A DNA stretch of 64,000 nt from Dictyobacter alpinus (GCF_003967575.1 NZ_BIFT01000002.1:744001-808000); one strand, 5' to 3'. Positions 16,940 through 25,531 are shown, numbered from the stretch's first letter. The notes: a model not told the origin generated them from the sequence alone. Numbers and translations are program-made.

Positions 16940-17620
16940 ATGAGGATTCCTATTGAGATCATTGGTCAGATACCGCTCTTCACCACCCTTGATGATGAGG
17001 AGCTGACACATATTGCGATGAAGACAATCGAACGCCACTATGAACGTGGCGAAAGCATTTTATACGAAGGTGATATGGGAGGCTCACTCTATTATCTTCA
17101 TACAGGACTGGTCAAGGTGTTTAAAACATCAACGGAGGGCAAGGAGCAGATCCTGCGTCTCATCACCGGTGGATATACCTTCAATGATGTGGCAGCCCTC
17201 GATGGCGGCCCCAATCCTGCCAGTGTGGCGGCGATTGAGCCCAGTATCATCTATAGTATTAAAAGTACTGAGCTCCATGCACTGATCAAGAGTCGTTCAG
17301 AAGTTGCCGATGCTGTTGTACAAACATTGGCTGGCCGCTTACGCCATCTTGTCGGGTTGGCACAGGAGCTTTCTCTCCATCATGTCACGGCCCGAGTCGC
17401 AAAAATACTCCTTCACGAACAGGAGATGTTGCGTCATGATCCAATTTCCCATCGACTCACCCAGCAGGAGATTGCATCCCTTGCAGGAACAGCACGCGAA
17501 GTAGTTGGACGAGCATTGAAAAGCCTGGAAATGAGTGGAGCCATCAGGGTCCAACAGGGACATGTCACGATTATTAATCGTAAGCAACTGGAGATGATTG
17601 TGGAGGGAGTGGTTTCGTAA
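16940..17620 (+). CDS. Crp/Fnr-family transcriptional regulator
   Basis: 226 residues from the ATG at 16940, with GGGGAAGG 8 bases upstream; a longer in-frame reading from 16781 is rejected because it begins inside a candidate operator. Residues ~8-125 are a cyclic-nucleotide-binding-like beta-roll, ~130-155 the dimer helix, ~170-215 the winged helix. The recognition helix TAREVVGRALK keeps Arg186, Glu187 and Arg191, the three residues Crp uses to read TGTGA half-sites. There are no Cys, so it is not an Fnr Fe-S sensor. The cAMP-binding Arg-Ser pair reads Ala-Ser (NPASV). A haem-type NO sensor (Dnr-like) is possible but unproven. Confidence 0.85.
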   Translation: MRIPIEIIGQIPLFTTLDDEELTHIAMKTIERHYERGESILYEGDMGGSLYYLHTGLVKVFKTSTEGKEQILRLITGGYTFNDVAALDGGPNPASVAAIEPSIIYSIKSTELHALIKSRSEVADAVVQTLAGRLRHLVGLAQELSLHHVTARVAKILLHEQEMLRHDPISHRLTQQEIASLAGTAREVVGRALKSLEMSGAIRVQQGHVTIINRKQLEMIVEGVVS

Positions 17621-17623
17621 ACT

Positions 17624-17639
17624 CGTAACTTTTGTCACA
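17624..17639. promoter_or_regulatory. Crp-type site upstream of nirK, CGTAA-CTTTTG-TCACA
   Basis: CGTAACTTTTGTCACA lies just after the Crp gene stop and 184 bp upstream of the nirK start. The TCACA half is perfect. It shares 13 bases with the site at 16780-16795. Confidence 0.6.
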
Positions 17640-17822
17640 TACTTGCCCCCTATCAATGATGCATATTTGCACACAGATGTTGAATATACATCTACGGGAC
17701 ATGTTGCATCGATATAAATCATGCTATCTCACACAATGAAGTTTGTAGCGATGCACAGTGGTAATTCATCAAGTATGAGACAAGAGACGAGAAATCTCTT
17801 TCTCGAGCAAGGAATCTCTATT

Positions 17823-18827
17823 ATGGGTGAAACACATTCAAAGAAAAAAAATCTCCCCGGCGGGGTGTGGAGCATAGCAGGGGTGGTCGCCGCTATTCTG
17901 ATCATTGGTGCCATTTTTATCGCTCAGACAATGCAAACAAATGCGACACCAGGTAAGACAGCGGCGGTTCCTCAAGTGACGGCACCACAACACTCTGTAT
18001 ATAACGCGGAACTTCAACCGGCTCCCAAAGCAGACACGGTAGATGTGAAGCTTGAAATCAAAGAAACGACTGTCGCGATCGCAAAAGGTGTTGCTTATCG
18101 CGCCTGGACGTTTAATGGGACAATCCCCGGACCTATTGTCCATGTGCGTCAGGGTCAGAAGGTCCATTTTACCTTAATCAATAATGGAACTGGCCTGCAC
18201 TCCATCGATTTCCATGCCGCTCAGACAGCCTGGAGCGTCAATTACCAATCAATTGGTTCTGGTAAAACGCTGTCCTTTGATTGGAAAGCAGAAGTTCCAG
18301 GTGCCTTCATTTATCATTGTGGCTCAAATCCTGTTATCGAGCATATTGCCCACGGCATGTATGGATCTATCATTGTTGATCCTGCGAAAGGGTATGCTCC
18401 TGCCAGGGAATTTGTACTGAATGAAGGCGAGTTCTATGTAAAAAAGCATCCAGATGGATCTTATTCAAATGATTTGGATAAAACACTGAATGGTACACCT
18501 GACTATGCTACCTTTAATGGTTATACAAATCAATATCTAGATCATCCATTAACAGCGAAGCTTGGACAGCGTGTACGTTTCTTTGTCATTAATTCAGGCC
18601 CGAACCACTTCTCAGCCTTCCACCTGATTGGAGCCCTATTCAGTGACGTCTATGTGGATGGAAACCCTGCAAATCACATGGTCGGCAACCAGACAATCAC
18701 CATTCCGCCTGGCGGTGGCTCGGTTGTTGAATTGACGATCCCCAATGCAGGTTCCTATCCGATCCTGACACACTCACTGGCTGACGCAAACAAAGGTGCA
18801 CTTGGTCTCTTAACGATCACCAAATAA
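17823..18827 (+). CDS. nirK: Copper-containing nitrite reductase, membrane-anchored
   Basis: 334 residues from the ATG at 17823 (AAGGA 9 bases upstream); the longer reading from 17721 lacks support. One helix (residues ~15-35) anchors the protein outside the membrane. All copper ligands of two-domain NirK are present: type 1 His126, Cys166, His174, Met179; type 2 His131, His165, His317. The catalytic Asp129 (HSIDFHAA) and His267 (FHLIG) are also conserved. It should reduce nitrite to NO. No NO reductase is in the window; the neighbouring haemoglobin and NnrS-like proteins could handle the NO. It has its own hairpin terminator and an upstream Crp-type site. Confidence 0.88.
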   Translation: MGETHSKKKNLPGGVWSIAGVVAAILIIGAIFIAQTMQTNATPGKTAAVPQVTAPQHSVYNAELQPAPKADTVDVKLEIKETTVAIAKGVAYRAWTFNGTIPGPIVHVRQGQKVHFTLINNGTGLHSIDFHAAQTAWSVNYQSIGSGKTLSFDWKAEVPGAFIYHCGSNPVIEHIAHGMYGSIIVDPAKGYAPAREFVLNEGEFYVKKHPDGSYSNDLDKTLNGTPDYATFNGYTNQYLDHPLTAKLGQRVRFFVINSGPNHFSAFHLIGALFSDVYVDGNPANHMVGNQTITIPPGGGSVVELTIPNAGSYPILTHSLADANKGALGLLTITK

Positions 18828-18851
18828 CCATTTCCCCTTTTTCTCTATCCC

Positions 18852-18881
18852 GATGTGCTCTTACACTGGTAAGAGCGCATC
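18852..18881 (+). terminator. Hairpin after nirK
   Basis: GATGTGCTCTTAC at 18852-18864 pairs with GTAAGAGCGCATC at 18869-18881, with one T-G pair and a 4-base loop. It separates nirK from the multicopper oxidase. Confidence 0.65.
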
Positions 18882-18990
18882 AGCACAAAATTTGCCAATA
18901 CCAGATGCAATGACAACGCTTACGATGACTGGAAACTGCCAGGGATAGTGAATACTATCCAACCGGTAAGCTCAGATAAAGAGAATCGAT

Positions 18991-20532
18991 ATGAACGAGA
19001 AAAGACAAAATAAAAAGAAGATGTACAGGGGCCTGTCCATAATCTGCCTCGTATTTAGCCTGGCAATGATCATCGTCGGATGTGGCTCAGAAACAGCTTC
19101 GAGCCCGACTATTCCAACCAGCACACCTCTTCCTACGGCTCCTGAGATACCAACCGGGAAAGGTGTCCCAACAGCACTCAATATGGGCATGAACACACCA
19201 GGGGGAAAGTCGCTGACAGAGTTGCAAGCCCCAAAGACGGCGAAGCATATCAAAAAATTCACCTTAACGGCTCAGAAAGCTCAGCTGAAACTGAGTTCAG
19301 GCATAATCGTAACTGATGCCTGGACGTTTAATGGTGTGGCTCCCGGCCCTACCCTCCATGTTCAGCAGGGAGATCTCTTAGAGATTACATTAATCAATCA
19401 TCTTCCCTTTGATACCTCGATCCATTGGCATGGCATCAATATCAATAATGCGTCCGATGGCGTTGCGGGCGTCACCCAGGATGGGGTTAAACCTGGCCAG
19501 ACCTATGTGTATCGTTTTCTGGTCAACGACGCTGGTTCCTATTGGTATCATTCACATGCCTTCAGTTATGAAGAGACCACGCGAGGCTTATATGGCATGC
19601 TGGTGGTTGATCCAGCCCGGCCGACCATACATGATGATATCGATTACAGTATTGCCCTGCATGACTGGAGTGCCAATAATCAGAGCCTGACCACTCTTAA
19701 TGCGACTATTGGTACCATCAATCAGACAGCCAAACCAGGACAATGGGTGCGCTTACGCATCAGTAATACCGCTAATCTGCCTCATCTGCTTACCCTGACA
19801 GGGGCCCCATTTACGGTAGCTGCCCTAGATGGTCATGAGCTTAATCAGCCACAAAGTTTAACGGAAAAGCCATTGTTGATCGGTGCTGCCCAACGCTATG
19901 ATCTGCGTTTCCAGATGCCCGCTCATGGCTCTGTCGCTCTTGTCACTTCTCGCGATCAGGTGCATTATCAACAAACGCCCGCCGTTGTTATAGGCACGGG
20001 AACCGCTCCTGCGAAGCTCACAGATGCCAGCAAACCTTTCTTTGACTTCAGTAATTATGGTCACGCAACAACGACAAGTGTGACCGCCAGTAGTCATTTT
20101 GATCAAAACTATACCCTTGATCTAGGCAATCATATGGGTCAGGTAATGGGACATGAAGGTATGACCTATACCTTTAACAAAAAGAGTTTCCCCAACACTG
20201 ATATGCTGATGGTTAAAGAAGGCCAGGTGATCAAGGTCCATGTTGAAAATACCGCTGGCGAGTATCATCCAATCCATCTGCATGGCCATGCCTTCACCGT
20301 CCTTACCCACAATGGGAAGGCACTGACTGGCACACCGGTCATGCTGGATACCATCAATGTCGCTCCACATGATAGCTACGATATTGGCTTTCTAGCCAAT
20401 AATCCTGGGGTATGGATGATCCATTGTCATAACCTGCTGCATGCTTACTGGGGTATGGATACCATGCTGGTCTACACCAATATCAATACCCCCTATACCA
20501 TTGGAAGCACGTCAGGAAATTTCCCTGATTGA
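18991..20532 (+). CDS. Multicopper oxidase, lipoprotein
   Basis: 513 residues. A signal peptide ends in a lipobox-like IIVGC near residue 31, then a Ser/Thr/Pro-rich linker. All four copper motifs are present: HWHGINI (~145), WYHSHAF (~185), HPIHLHGHAF (~428) and HCHNLLHAYWGM (~478), the last giving the type 1 Cys, His and axial Met. Three cupredoxin domains, CueO/laccase-like. Likely oxidises copper(I), metal ions or phenolics outside the cell membrane. An N-terminal GMNTPGG Met-rich patch fits copper handling. It lies between nirK and a ferredoxin on the same strand. Confidence 0.85.
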   Translation: MNEKRQNKKKMYRGLSIICLVFSLAMIIVGCGSETASSPTIPTSTPLPTAPEIPTGKGVPTALNMGMNTPGGKSLTELQAPKTAKHIKKFTLTAQKAQLKLSSGIIVTDAWTFNGVAPGPTLHVQQGDLLEITLINHLPFDTSIHWHGININNASDGVAGVTQDGVKPGQTYVYRFLVNDAGSYWYHSHAFSYEETTRGLYGMLVVDPARPTIHDDIDYSIALHDWSANNQSLTTLNATIGTINQTAKPGQWVRLRISNTANLPHLLTLTGAPFTVAALDGHELNQPQSLTEKPLLIGAAQRYDLRFQMPAHGSVALVTSRDQVHYQQTPAVVIGTGTAPAKLTDASKPFFDFSNYGHATTTSVTASSHFDQNYTLDLGNHMGQVMGHEGMTYTFNKKSFPNTDMLMVKEGQVIKVHVENTAGEYHPIHLHGHAFTVLTHNGKALTGTPVMLDTINVAPHDSYDIGFLANNPGVWMIHCHNLLHAYWGMDTMLVYTNINTPYTIGSTSGNFPD

Positions 20533-20617
20533 TGTGCCACAGCACTACTCCCGATTTTTGCTACGAGAAGAGATAGACTGAGAGGAGCAATCCTCTCTTT
20601 CAGAGAAAGGACCAATA

Positions 20618-20875
20618 ATGGCTTACGTGATTACGCAACCCTGCATTGATGTGAAAGATGGCTCGTGTGTTGATGTATGTCCAGTAGATTGTATTCATCC
20701 AGCCTCTGGTGAGACTGACTATGACCAACATCAGCAACTTTACATTAATCCTGATGAGTGCATTGATTGTGGTGCCTGTGAACCTGCTTGTCCGGTAACT
20801 GCCATTTTTGAAGAAAGTGCAGTCCCGACACAGTGGCGAAAATATATTGAGATTAATGCAAACCATTACAAATAA
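20618..20875 (+). CDS. Seven-iron-type ferredoxin
   Basis: 85 residues. Two cluster motifs: C-x7-C-x3-C-P in the first half (CIDVKDGSCVDVCP plus VDCIHP) and CIDCGACEPACP in the second, with the spacing expected for one 3Fe-4S or 4Fe-4S and one 4Fe-4S cluster, as in FdxA-like proteins. A soluble electron carrier. The ribosome site is AGAAAGGA. It follows the multicopper oxidase by 85 bp and ends in a 25-bp perfect hairpin. Confidence 0.88.
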   Translation: MAYVITQPCIDVKDGSCVDVCPVDCIHPASGETDYDQHQQLYINPDECIDCGACEPACPVTAIFEESAVPTQWRKYIEINANHYK

Positions 20876-20885
20876 TACAGATCAG

Positions 20886-20939
20886 ATCAAAACACGTCCA
20901 TCGTTTCAAATTGCTTTGAAACGATGGACGTGTTTTGAT
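20886..20939. terminator. 25-bp perfect hairpin between convergent ferredoxin and cupin genes
   Basis: The arm at 20886-20910 is the exact reverse complement of 20915-20939, with loop TTGC. The stem begins ATCAAAACACGTCC and ends GGACGTGTTTTGAT. Among the longest perfect stems in the window; serves both strands. Confidence 0.75.
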
Positions 20940-20955
20940 ACGTCTTGAATCTTTT

Positions 20956-21309
20956 TCAGAGCATCATAAGTAACATGATTGCATCAGTCTGAGCGACAAC
21001 ACCATGGACCACATGAGCGTCCAGTTGTAATACCATTCCTGGACGCAGACGCGCTGTACAATCAGAGGTACTGAATACGAGATCGCCCTGTACTGACTGC
21101 ACAATAATACAGTGAGATGTATGGTGGTCACGCAACCGTTGACCTGCTTTAAATGAAAAAAGTACAACTCGAACATCGTCTTTTTCTGAGATGAGCTGGA
21201 CATGTGGTTTCGTGTCTTCAAATTGCGCAAGCGCGAGTGCATCCGAGAGCGTCATATAGTGAGGCAGTTGTGCTTCACTCTGGTCTGACGCTTTTAATTC
21301 TTCTACCAT
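20956..21309 (-). CDS. Small cupin-domain protein
   Basis: About 117 residues from an ATG at 21309 with AAAGGGAAG just upstream; the alternative start at 21405 would overlap the DUF2249 gene by 40 bp. The cupin core is LRDHHTSHCIIVQSVQGDLVF then LRPGMVLQLDAHVVHGV, giving metal-ligand His residues in the usual two blocks. Such stand-alone cupins often bind a transition metal. It follows the DUF2249 gene by 56 bp and is probably co-transcribed. Substrate unknown. Confidence 0.65.
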   Translation of the reverse strand: MVEELKASDQSEAQLPHYMTLSDALALAQFEDTKPHVQLISEKDDVRVVLFSFKAGQRLRDHHTSHCIIVQSVQGDLVFSTSDCTARLRPGMVLQLDAHVVHGVVAQTDAIMLLMML

Positions 21310-21365
21310 TTCTTCCCTTTCGATGACCGACACATACACGACTTGTCGGTCGGTCCCCCAAGTTA

Positions 21366-21614
21366 CTATGCGGCTGATATCACCCGCCGAATACGAATGA
21401 TCCATTCCTCAGGACCCTGTTGCTCAGGTTCCCACGAAAATTCGCCGGCGTGTTCGGCTTGCAATTGATACTGGAGCGGTTTGGGATCATGATCATTAAA
21501 GATGCGTAGAGCATCACCTGGCGTTAACTCAAGTAACCTGGCGAAAATGGTCGCATGCTTGTCACGGGGTGCAAGTAAACGCACGTCTAGATCATTTGTC
21601 ACTGCTTGAGACAT
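21366..21614 (-). CDS. DUF2249 domain protein, second copy
   Basis: 82 residues. DVRLLAPRDKHATIFARLLEL at the start and FNDHDPKPLQYQLQAE followed by GPEEWIIRIRR are characteristic of DUF2249. The first copy (12158) has a less typical core. The family is uncharacterised but recurs with nitrogen-oxide genes. First gene of a pair with the cupin. A near-palindromic Crp-type site lies 115 bp upstream. Confidence 0.78.
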   Translation of the reverse strand: MSQAVTNDLDVRLLAPRDKHATIFARLLELTPGDALRIFNDHDPKPLQYQLQAEHAGEFSWEPEQQGPEEWIIRIRRVISAA

Positions 21615-21728
21615 CTATCTCTATCCTCCTGAATCTTTATGTTGAAAGGGGTAACCCAATCATATACATTTTGTGCTGCACTCATATGTGCTCGTATAAC
21701 AAGTATGCGCTAGTGACAGGAAATGGTC

Positions 21729-21744
21729 TGTGACAAATGTCTCA
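21729..21744. promoter_or_regulatory. Crp-type site, TGTGA-CAAATG-TCTCA
   Basis: TGTGACAAATGTCTCA is the most symmetrical of the five sites: the arms TGTGACA and TGTCTCA match as a palindrome at all but one position. It lies upstream of the DUF2249-cupin pair. Confidence 0.6.
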
Positions 21745-21767
21745 TCAGGTATGCAATACCAAGAGGT

Positions 21768-21801
21768 TTTGAGCAGGAATAAAATTTTATTCCTGCTCAA
21801 A
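21768..21801. repeat. 34-bp perfect palindrome
   Basis: The 17-base arm TTTGAGCAGGAATAAAA at 21768-21784 is followed directly by its exact reverse complement at 21785-21801. It lies 150 bp upstream of the DUF2249 gene with no gene immediately upstream, so its role (terminator of a lost gene, or operator) is unclear. Confidence 0.6.
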
Positions 21802-21899
21802 GTGCAAAAATTGTGGATGGTATGGATATCACGTCTTTTCTGTATGATCGTTCTTGCTTTATAATTGGATTCATGCCAGGGTAGTATATAAACAATTTA

Positions 21900-22163
21900 G
21901 GAAGGCAACGCCGCAACCTCATGTGCCAGCCTGGGTTCGTTCAATCGCACTGGGCAGGCGCGTCTCAAAGTCAAGAAGTCCAACCCAGTCTGGAGAGATG
22001 AAAATGCGCGTCATACGAGGATAAAGGCTCTAGTGATAATGGGCATGGGTAATGCGCATCAGCTCTGTACACCCAGTAACAACCAACGCTGCATGTGCTG
22101 ATTGAGCCATGCAGTAACGTCATCAGTGGTCATCTCGCCGAAGATCACTTGCTCAATTCCCAT
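21900..22163 (-). pseudogene. Possible decayed gene remnant
   Basis: On the minus strand an ATG at 22163 opens a 34-codon frame (MGIEQVIFGEMTTDDVTAW...) ending at 22059. Another frame then gives a second protein-like stretch (RIFISPDWVGLLDFETRLP) broken by stops. The first piece resembles the C-terminal helix of extracellular solute-binding proteins, but that is weak. The rest of the 566-bp gap 21615-22180 holds a Crp-type site and the 34-bp palindrome. Confidence 0.25.
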
Positions 22164-22180
22164 TCAACGGCATTTTTTGT

Positions 22181-23029
22181 CTAAATGGATGGTAACTTGA
22201 GTTCTGACAGAGCGAGTCGTTCGAGCTTGCTGCTCGTTTCCTCATTGGCTGGGAGATACACGACCATCTTTAGTCCCGGTGCGTCTTCTATCTGGAAGGT
22301 GTCATGGTCAAAGACAAGGGAGCCCAGCTGGGGATGGATGAGTTCCTTACGACCTTCCCGTCGCTCCTGTACATCGTGCCGTGACCACCAGCGTGCGAAA
22401 TCGGGGCTGCGCTGCTGCAGATCCGCGATCAGTGCGCTCAATTGTGCATCATCAGGGTAGCGACCACTGTTGGCGCGCAGTTGGGCCAGCACACGCTGTG
22501 CGACGCCTTCCCAATCGACGCTGCGGTACCGATATTGCTCGCTGGTAAAAATGAGGCGTACAATGTTGCGCTCTGCAACCGGCATGGTAGCAAAGTCCGC
22601 GATAACCTGGCAGGCTGCTCGATTCCAGGCCAGCACATCCCATCGGCGCCCGGTAATGTAAGCGGGATTATTGCCTATGTGTTCAAGGAAGCGTTGGAGA
22701 AAAGGACTGATGTACTCTTGCGGCGGGACTGGATGCTCAGGTGATGGCTGGCCCGCCAGCAAATAGAGATGTGCCTTTTCGGCAGGCGTCAGCCTGTAGG
22801 CCTGTGCCAGACTATCGAGCACCTGGATAGAGACATTGATGTCTCGCCCCTGTTCCAGCCAGGTATACCAGGTGACACCCACGCTCGCCAGTTGGGCAAC
22901 CTCCTCGCGCCGCAGCCCCGCCGTTTTGCGACGCGCGGTGCGTGGCAATCCTACATCCGCCGGCGATAGTTGGCTCCTGCGCGCTCGTAAGAAACTGGCC
23001 AGTTCGACGCGCTGCTCACGAGATGTCAT
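22181..23029 (-). CDS. XRE-family regulator with MmyB-like ligand domain
   Basis: 282 residues. N-terminal HTH with the family's RRKTAGLRREEVAQLASVG and TWYTWLEQGRDINVS segments (residues ~30-70), then the MmyB-like domain (~105-270) with YITGRRWDVLAWNRAA and a closing HPQLGSLVFDHDTF. These proteins bind small molecules and usually control an adjacent gene. It diverges from the alcohol-dehydrogenase-like gene at 23146 with a small palindrome between, so that gene is the likely target. Confidence 0.88.
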   Translation of the reverse strand: MTSREQRVELASFLRARRSQLSPADVGLPRTARRKTAGLRREEVAQLASVGVTWYTWLEQGRDINVSIQVLDSLAQAYRLTPAEKAHLYLLAGQPSPEHPVPPQEYISPFLQRFLEHIGNNPAYITGRRWDVLAWNRAACQVIADFATMPVAERNIVRLIFTSEQYRYRSVDWEGVAQRVLAQLRANSGRYPDDAQLSALIADLQQRSPDFARWWSRHDVQERREGRKELIHPQLGSLVFDHDTFQIEDAPGLKMVVYLPANEETSSKLERLALSELKLPSI

Positions 23030-23055
23030 ACAAATATCCTTTCCCTGGTAGTGAC

Positions 23056-23067
23056 AATACCAGTATT
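23056..23067. promoter_or_regulatory. AATAC-CA-GTATT palindrome in a divergent promoter
   Basis: A 12-bp palindrome at 23056-23067, 27 bp upstream of the XRE start. A partial repeat (ATAATACCAT) follows near 23105. Candidate operator for the XRE/MmyB regulator. Confidence 0.4.
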
Positions 23068-23145
23068 AACACGCTCTGGAATGGCTTCATAGGCCAGGAT
23101 ATGATAATACCATAAATAGAAAAGTTATGGAAAGGAAACATAAAC

Positions 23146-24222
23146 ATGAAAGCAGCTATACTCAGAGCAAAAGGTCAACCACTCACGATTGAACAACTTC
23201 CAGATCCCAATCCGGGAGCCGGTGAAGTAGTCACACAGGTGCTTGCTGCGCCAGTTCTGACCTATAGCCATGAGGTCTTTTCTGGCATAAGGGATTATCC
23301 TTTATTGCTACCGCTGGCTCCTGGTGCTAGCGCGATTGGCCTGGTGGAGAAGACTGGACCCGATGCCACTCGCCTGGAGCAAAATCAACTCGTCTTCTGT
23401 GACCCAACGGTCCGCTCACGCGATGATATCCTTGCGCCAGACATCATGCTGCAGGGAGCGATCGCGCCCACAAAGGGAGCACAAAAGCTGCAGGCCCACT
23501 TCCGCCATGGTTCGTTCGCGGAGCGCATGTTGCTACCACTTGAGAATACCTATTCGCTTGAACAGTTGCGTTCTTTCGATCCGACGAAATTAGCATGGCT
23601 GAATACGATGCTGATTCCTCATGGTGGCCTGCTGGCTGCGAATTTCCAAGCTGGACAAACCATACTGGTCAATGGGGCCACCGGTCACTTTGGTAGCGCG
23701 GGCATAGCCGTTGCGCTGGCGATGGGTGCCGCCCGCGTGATCGCGCCAGGACGCAACGAACAGGTGCTCAACACGTTAGTGCGCACCTTTGGTCCACGTG
23801 TCCGTCCTGTACTGATCTCAGAACAGGAGAAAGACCTCAGCAAGTGTTTCCAGGAGGCTGCTGCTGGTCCTATCGACTGTCTGCTCGATATCTTAGGACC
23901 CATGCGCAATACAACATTGACGCGTAGCGGCATTATGGCACTACGGCCAGAAGGGATCGCGGTACTGATGGGAGGCATCGATATGCCGGTAGATCTTCCG
24001 TATAAGTATATGATGCGCAACAATCTGGTGGTTCGTGGGCAATATATGTATCCCAGGCACGCTCCCACGTTGCTGGCAGCACTCATTGCTAGCGGACAGA
24101 TCGACCTGGAGCCGTTCGCTGTGCAGACTTTTCCACTTGAACAGGCCAACCAGGCCGTGGAATATGCCCGTGATCATGGCGGCCCCTTTCAATTAACAGC
24201 GATTACCCCTGCGCAAGGATAG
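23146..24222 (+). CDS. Zinc-type alcohol dehydrogenase-like (MDR) oxidoreductase
   Basis: 358 residues of the medium-chain dehydrogenase/reductase fold: GroES-like N-terminus (residues ~1-140), then a Rossmann domain starting ILVNGATGHFGSAGIAVALAMGA near 172. The nucleotide motif is GATGHFG rather than GxGxxG. The structural-zinc Cys cluster is absent and the usual catalytic Cys region reads PVLTYSHEV, so it may be zinc-independent, like quinone oxidoreductases. Start has AAAGGAAAC upstream. Divergent from its probable XRE regulator. Confidence 0.75.
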   Translation: MKAAILRAKGQPLTIEQLPDPNPGAGEVVTQVLAAPVLTYSHEVFSGIRDYPLLLPLAPGASAIGLVEKTGPDATRLEQNQLVFCDPTVRSRDDILAPDIMLQGAIAPTKGAQKLQAHFRHGSFAERMLLPLENTYSLEQLRSFDPTKLAWLNTMLIPHGGLLAANFQAGQTILVNGATGHFGSAGIAVALAMGAARVIAPGRNEQVLNTLVRTFGPRVRPVLISEQEKDLSKCFQEAAAGPIDCLLDILGPMRNTTLTRSGIMALRPEGIAVLMGGIDMPVDLPYKYMMRNNLVVRGQYMYPRHAPTLLAALIASGQIDLEPFAVQTFPLEQANQAVEYARDHGGPFQLTAITPAQG

Positions 24223-24236
24223 TAAGCCACAGCAAC

Positions 24237-24281
24237 AAAGGGGAAAGAGCATTGACGTTTTTCTAGTCGCCTTTCCCTTTT
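24237..24281 (+). terminator. Hairpin after the MDR gene
   Basis: AAAGGGGAAAG at 24237-24247 pairs with CTTTCCCTTTT at 24271-24281 with one G-T mismatch and a 23-base loop. The right arm ends in a short T run. Confidence 0.5.
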
Positions 24282-24400
24282 GCGCGCATGGACATGACAC
24301 CCTTTATCTATGCGTGCCATTCATTAAACGGGTCACCTCCATCTTCGCGCATGTTGATACATACATTCATAGTTTACCAGGTTGAAAAGCTTTTTTTCTG

Positions 24401-24628
24401 TTACGATGGGGGGAGATCGTTGGAAACAATCCGAGAAACTGCGATCAGGGGCACCCCCTGATTTTCCAGTTTATGCAGCACGCCATGCAGCGCCGCCTGA
24501 TCAAGATAGCCGCTGAGAAGGGTCTCCCCGTTGTCAAGATGCGCGACGGTGAGTCCTCTAAGCCAGTTACTCCAGGACAATAGATCAAGATGCCCTTTCA
24601 CCCGGACCTGATACAATTCCCTTGTCAT
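24401..24628 (-). CDS. Conserved small protein of unknown function
   Basis: 75 residues from the ATG at 24628; nine further codons upstream are possible. The sequence YQVRVKGHLD...WSNWLRGLTV followed by GETLLSGYLDQAALHGVL and a final LIAVSR is a pattern I recognise from many uncharacterised ~75-residue proteins in Actinobacteria and Chloroflexota. No membrane helix or signal. Its role is unknown. It sits alone between the MDR gene and the LuxR remnant. Confidence 0.6.
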   Translation of the reverse strand: MTRELYQVRVKGHLDLLSWSNWLRGLTVAHLDNGETLLSGYLDQAALHGVLHKLENQGVPLIAVSRIVSNDLPPS

Positions 24629-24830
24629 CTTCGCATCGCCCTTTCTCGTTAGCACAGAGCAACTGTGCCTGACTTGCTCAAAGTATAAGGCCGCACAGCT
24701 GGAAATGCATGTACCGAAAGGCTGATATCCTGGAAAAGTAATGCATACAACGAAAGGTATAGCTCACGATCTTTGGCATGAGCTATTGTGTTCTCTTGCC
24801 CAGAATCTGCCTGCACACACGGCAAGCCAA

Positions 24831-25529
24831 CTAGAGGAGGCGCAACTCCCTTGCACGCGCTACCGCCTGTGTACGGTTGGTCACGCCCAGTTTTGAGAAA
24901 ATATTGCTCATATGACGCTTCACCGTCCCACAGGTAATAACCAGTTGACGAGCAATCGCCGCATTTGTCTCTCCTGTGGCCAAAAGTTGTAGTGCTTGCA
25001 GTTCGCGCTCACTTAGAGGGTCAAGTAGTGGATGTGGACTGGATTGAACACCCTTCGGTGTACGTGGTTGTGAGAGCACCATACACATCGATTCCCCCGC
25101 ATCAGCAACAATGCATCTATGTTCCTGGAATTCTGCCTGCAGGCAGTTCGCTCGTTGAAGATCTCCAGCCGCCAGAGCATGTGCGATAGCTTCACTCAGA
25201 TATCCCTGCTGTTCATACCATCTACTGGCTCGCATATGTAGTTCAGCAACTCGCGCGGGATGAAGCAGCGCAAGCCTGGCTTGCAGCGCCTGGGCTAAAA
25301 GGTGATGATAGCGATACCAACGACGCTGGTGATCAAGTGGAAGGAGGAAGAGGTTTATGCGCTCCAGATATTCAAGCATCTCTTGCTCAGAACCACTGTT
25401 ATCCAGTGGAAGGGGGAGATCCCACCGGCACGGCTCTTCTGGCTCAAGGCAACCATTGAGAACGTTCGCGCACAGTGGTGCACACAAGCGCTCAAGGATG
25501 GCTGTGCAGAGAAAAAATGTCTGCATCAC
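24831..25529 (-). pseudogene. MalT/LuxR-type regulator, N-terminally truncated remnant
   Basis: 232 codons matching only the C-terminal part of the short MalT/LuxR protein at 40464: from QTF-L-T-IL-RLCAPLCA through YRYHHLLAQALQARL to the LuxR helix-turn-helix PLSERELQALQLLATGETNAAIARQ. The entire P-loop ATPase half (~275 residues) is missing. The frame begins with GTG/ATG right after the stop of the WD40 gene (25532), so the break coincides with that gene's end. It could be expressed as a free DNA-binding piece by read-through from the WD40 gene. Confidence 0.7.
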
Positions 25530-25531
25530 AC

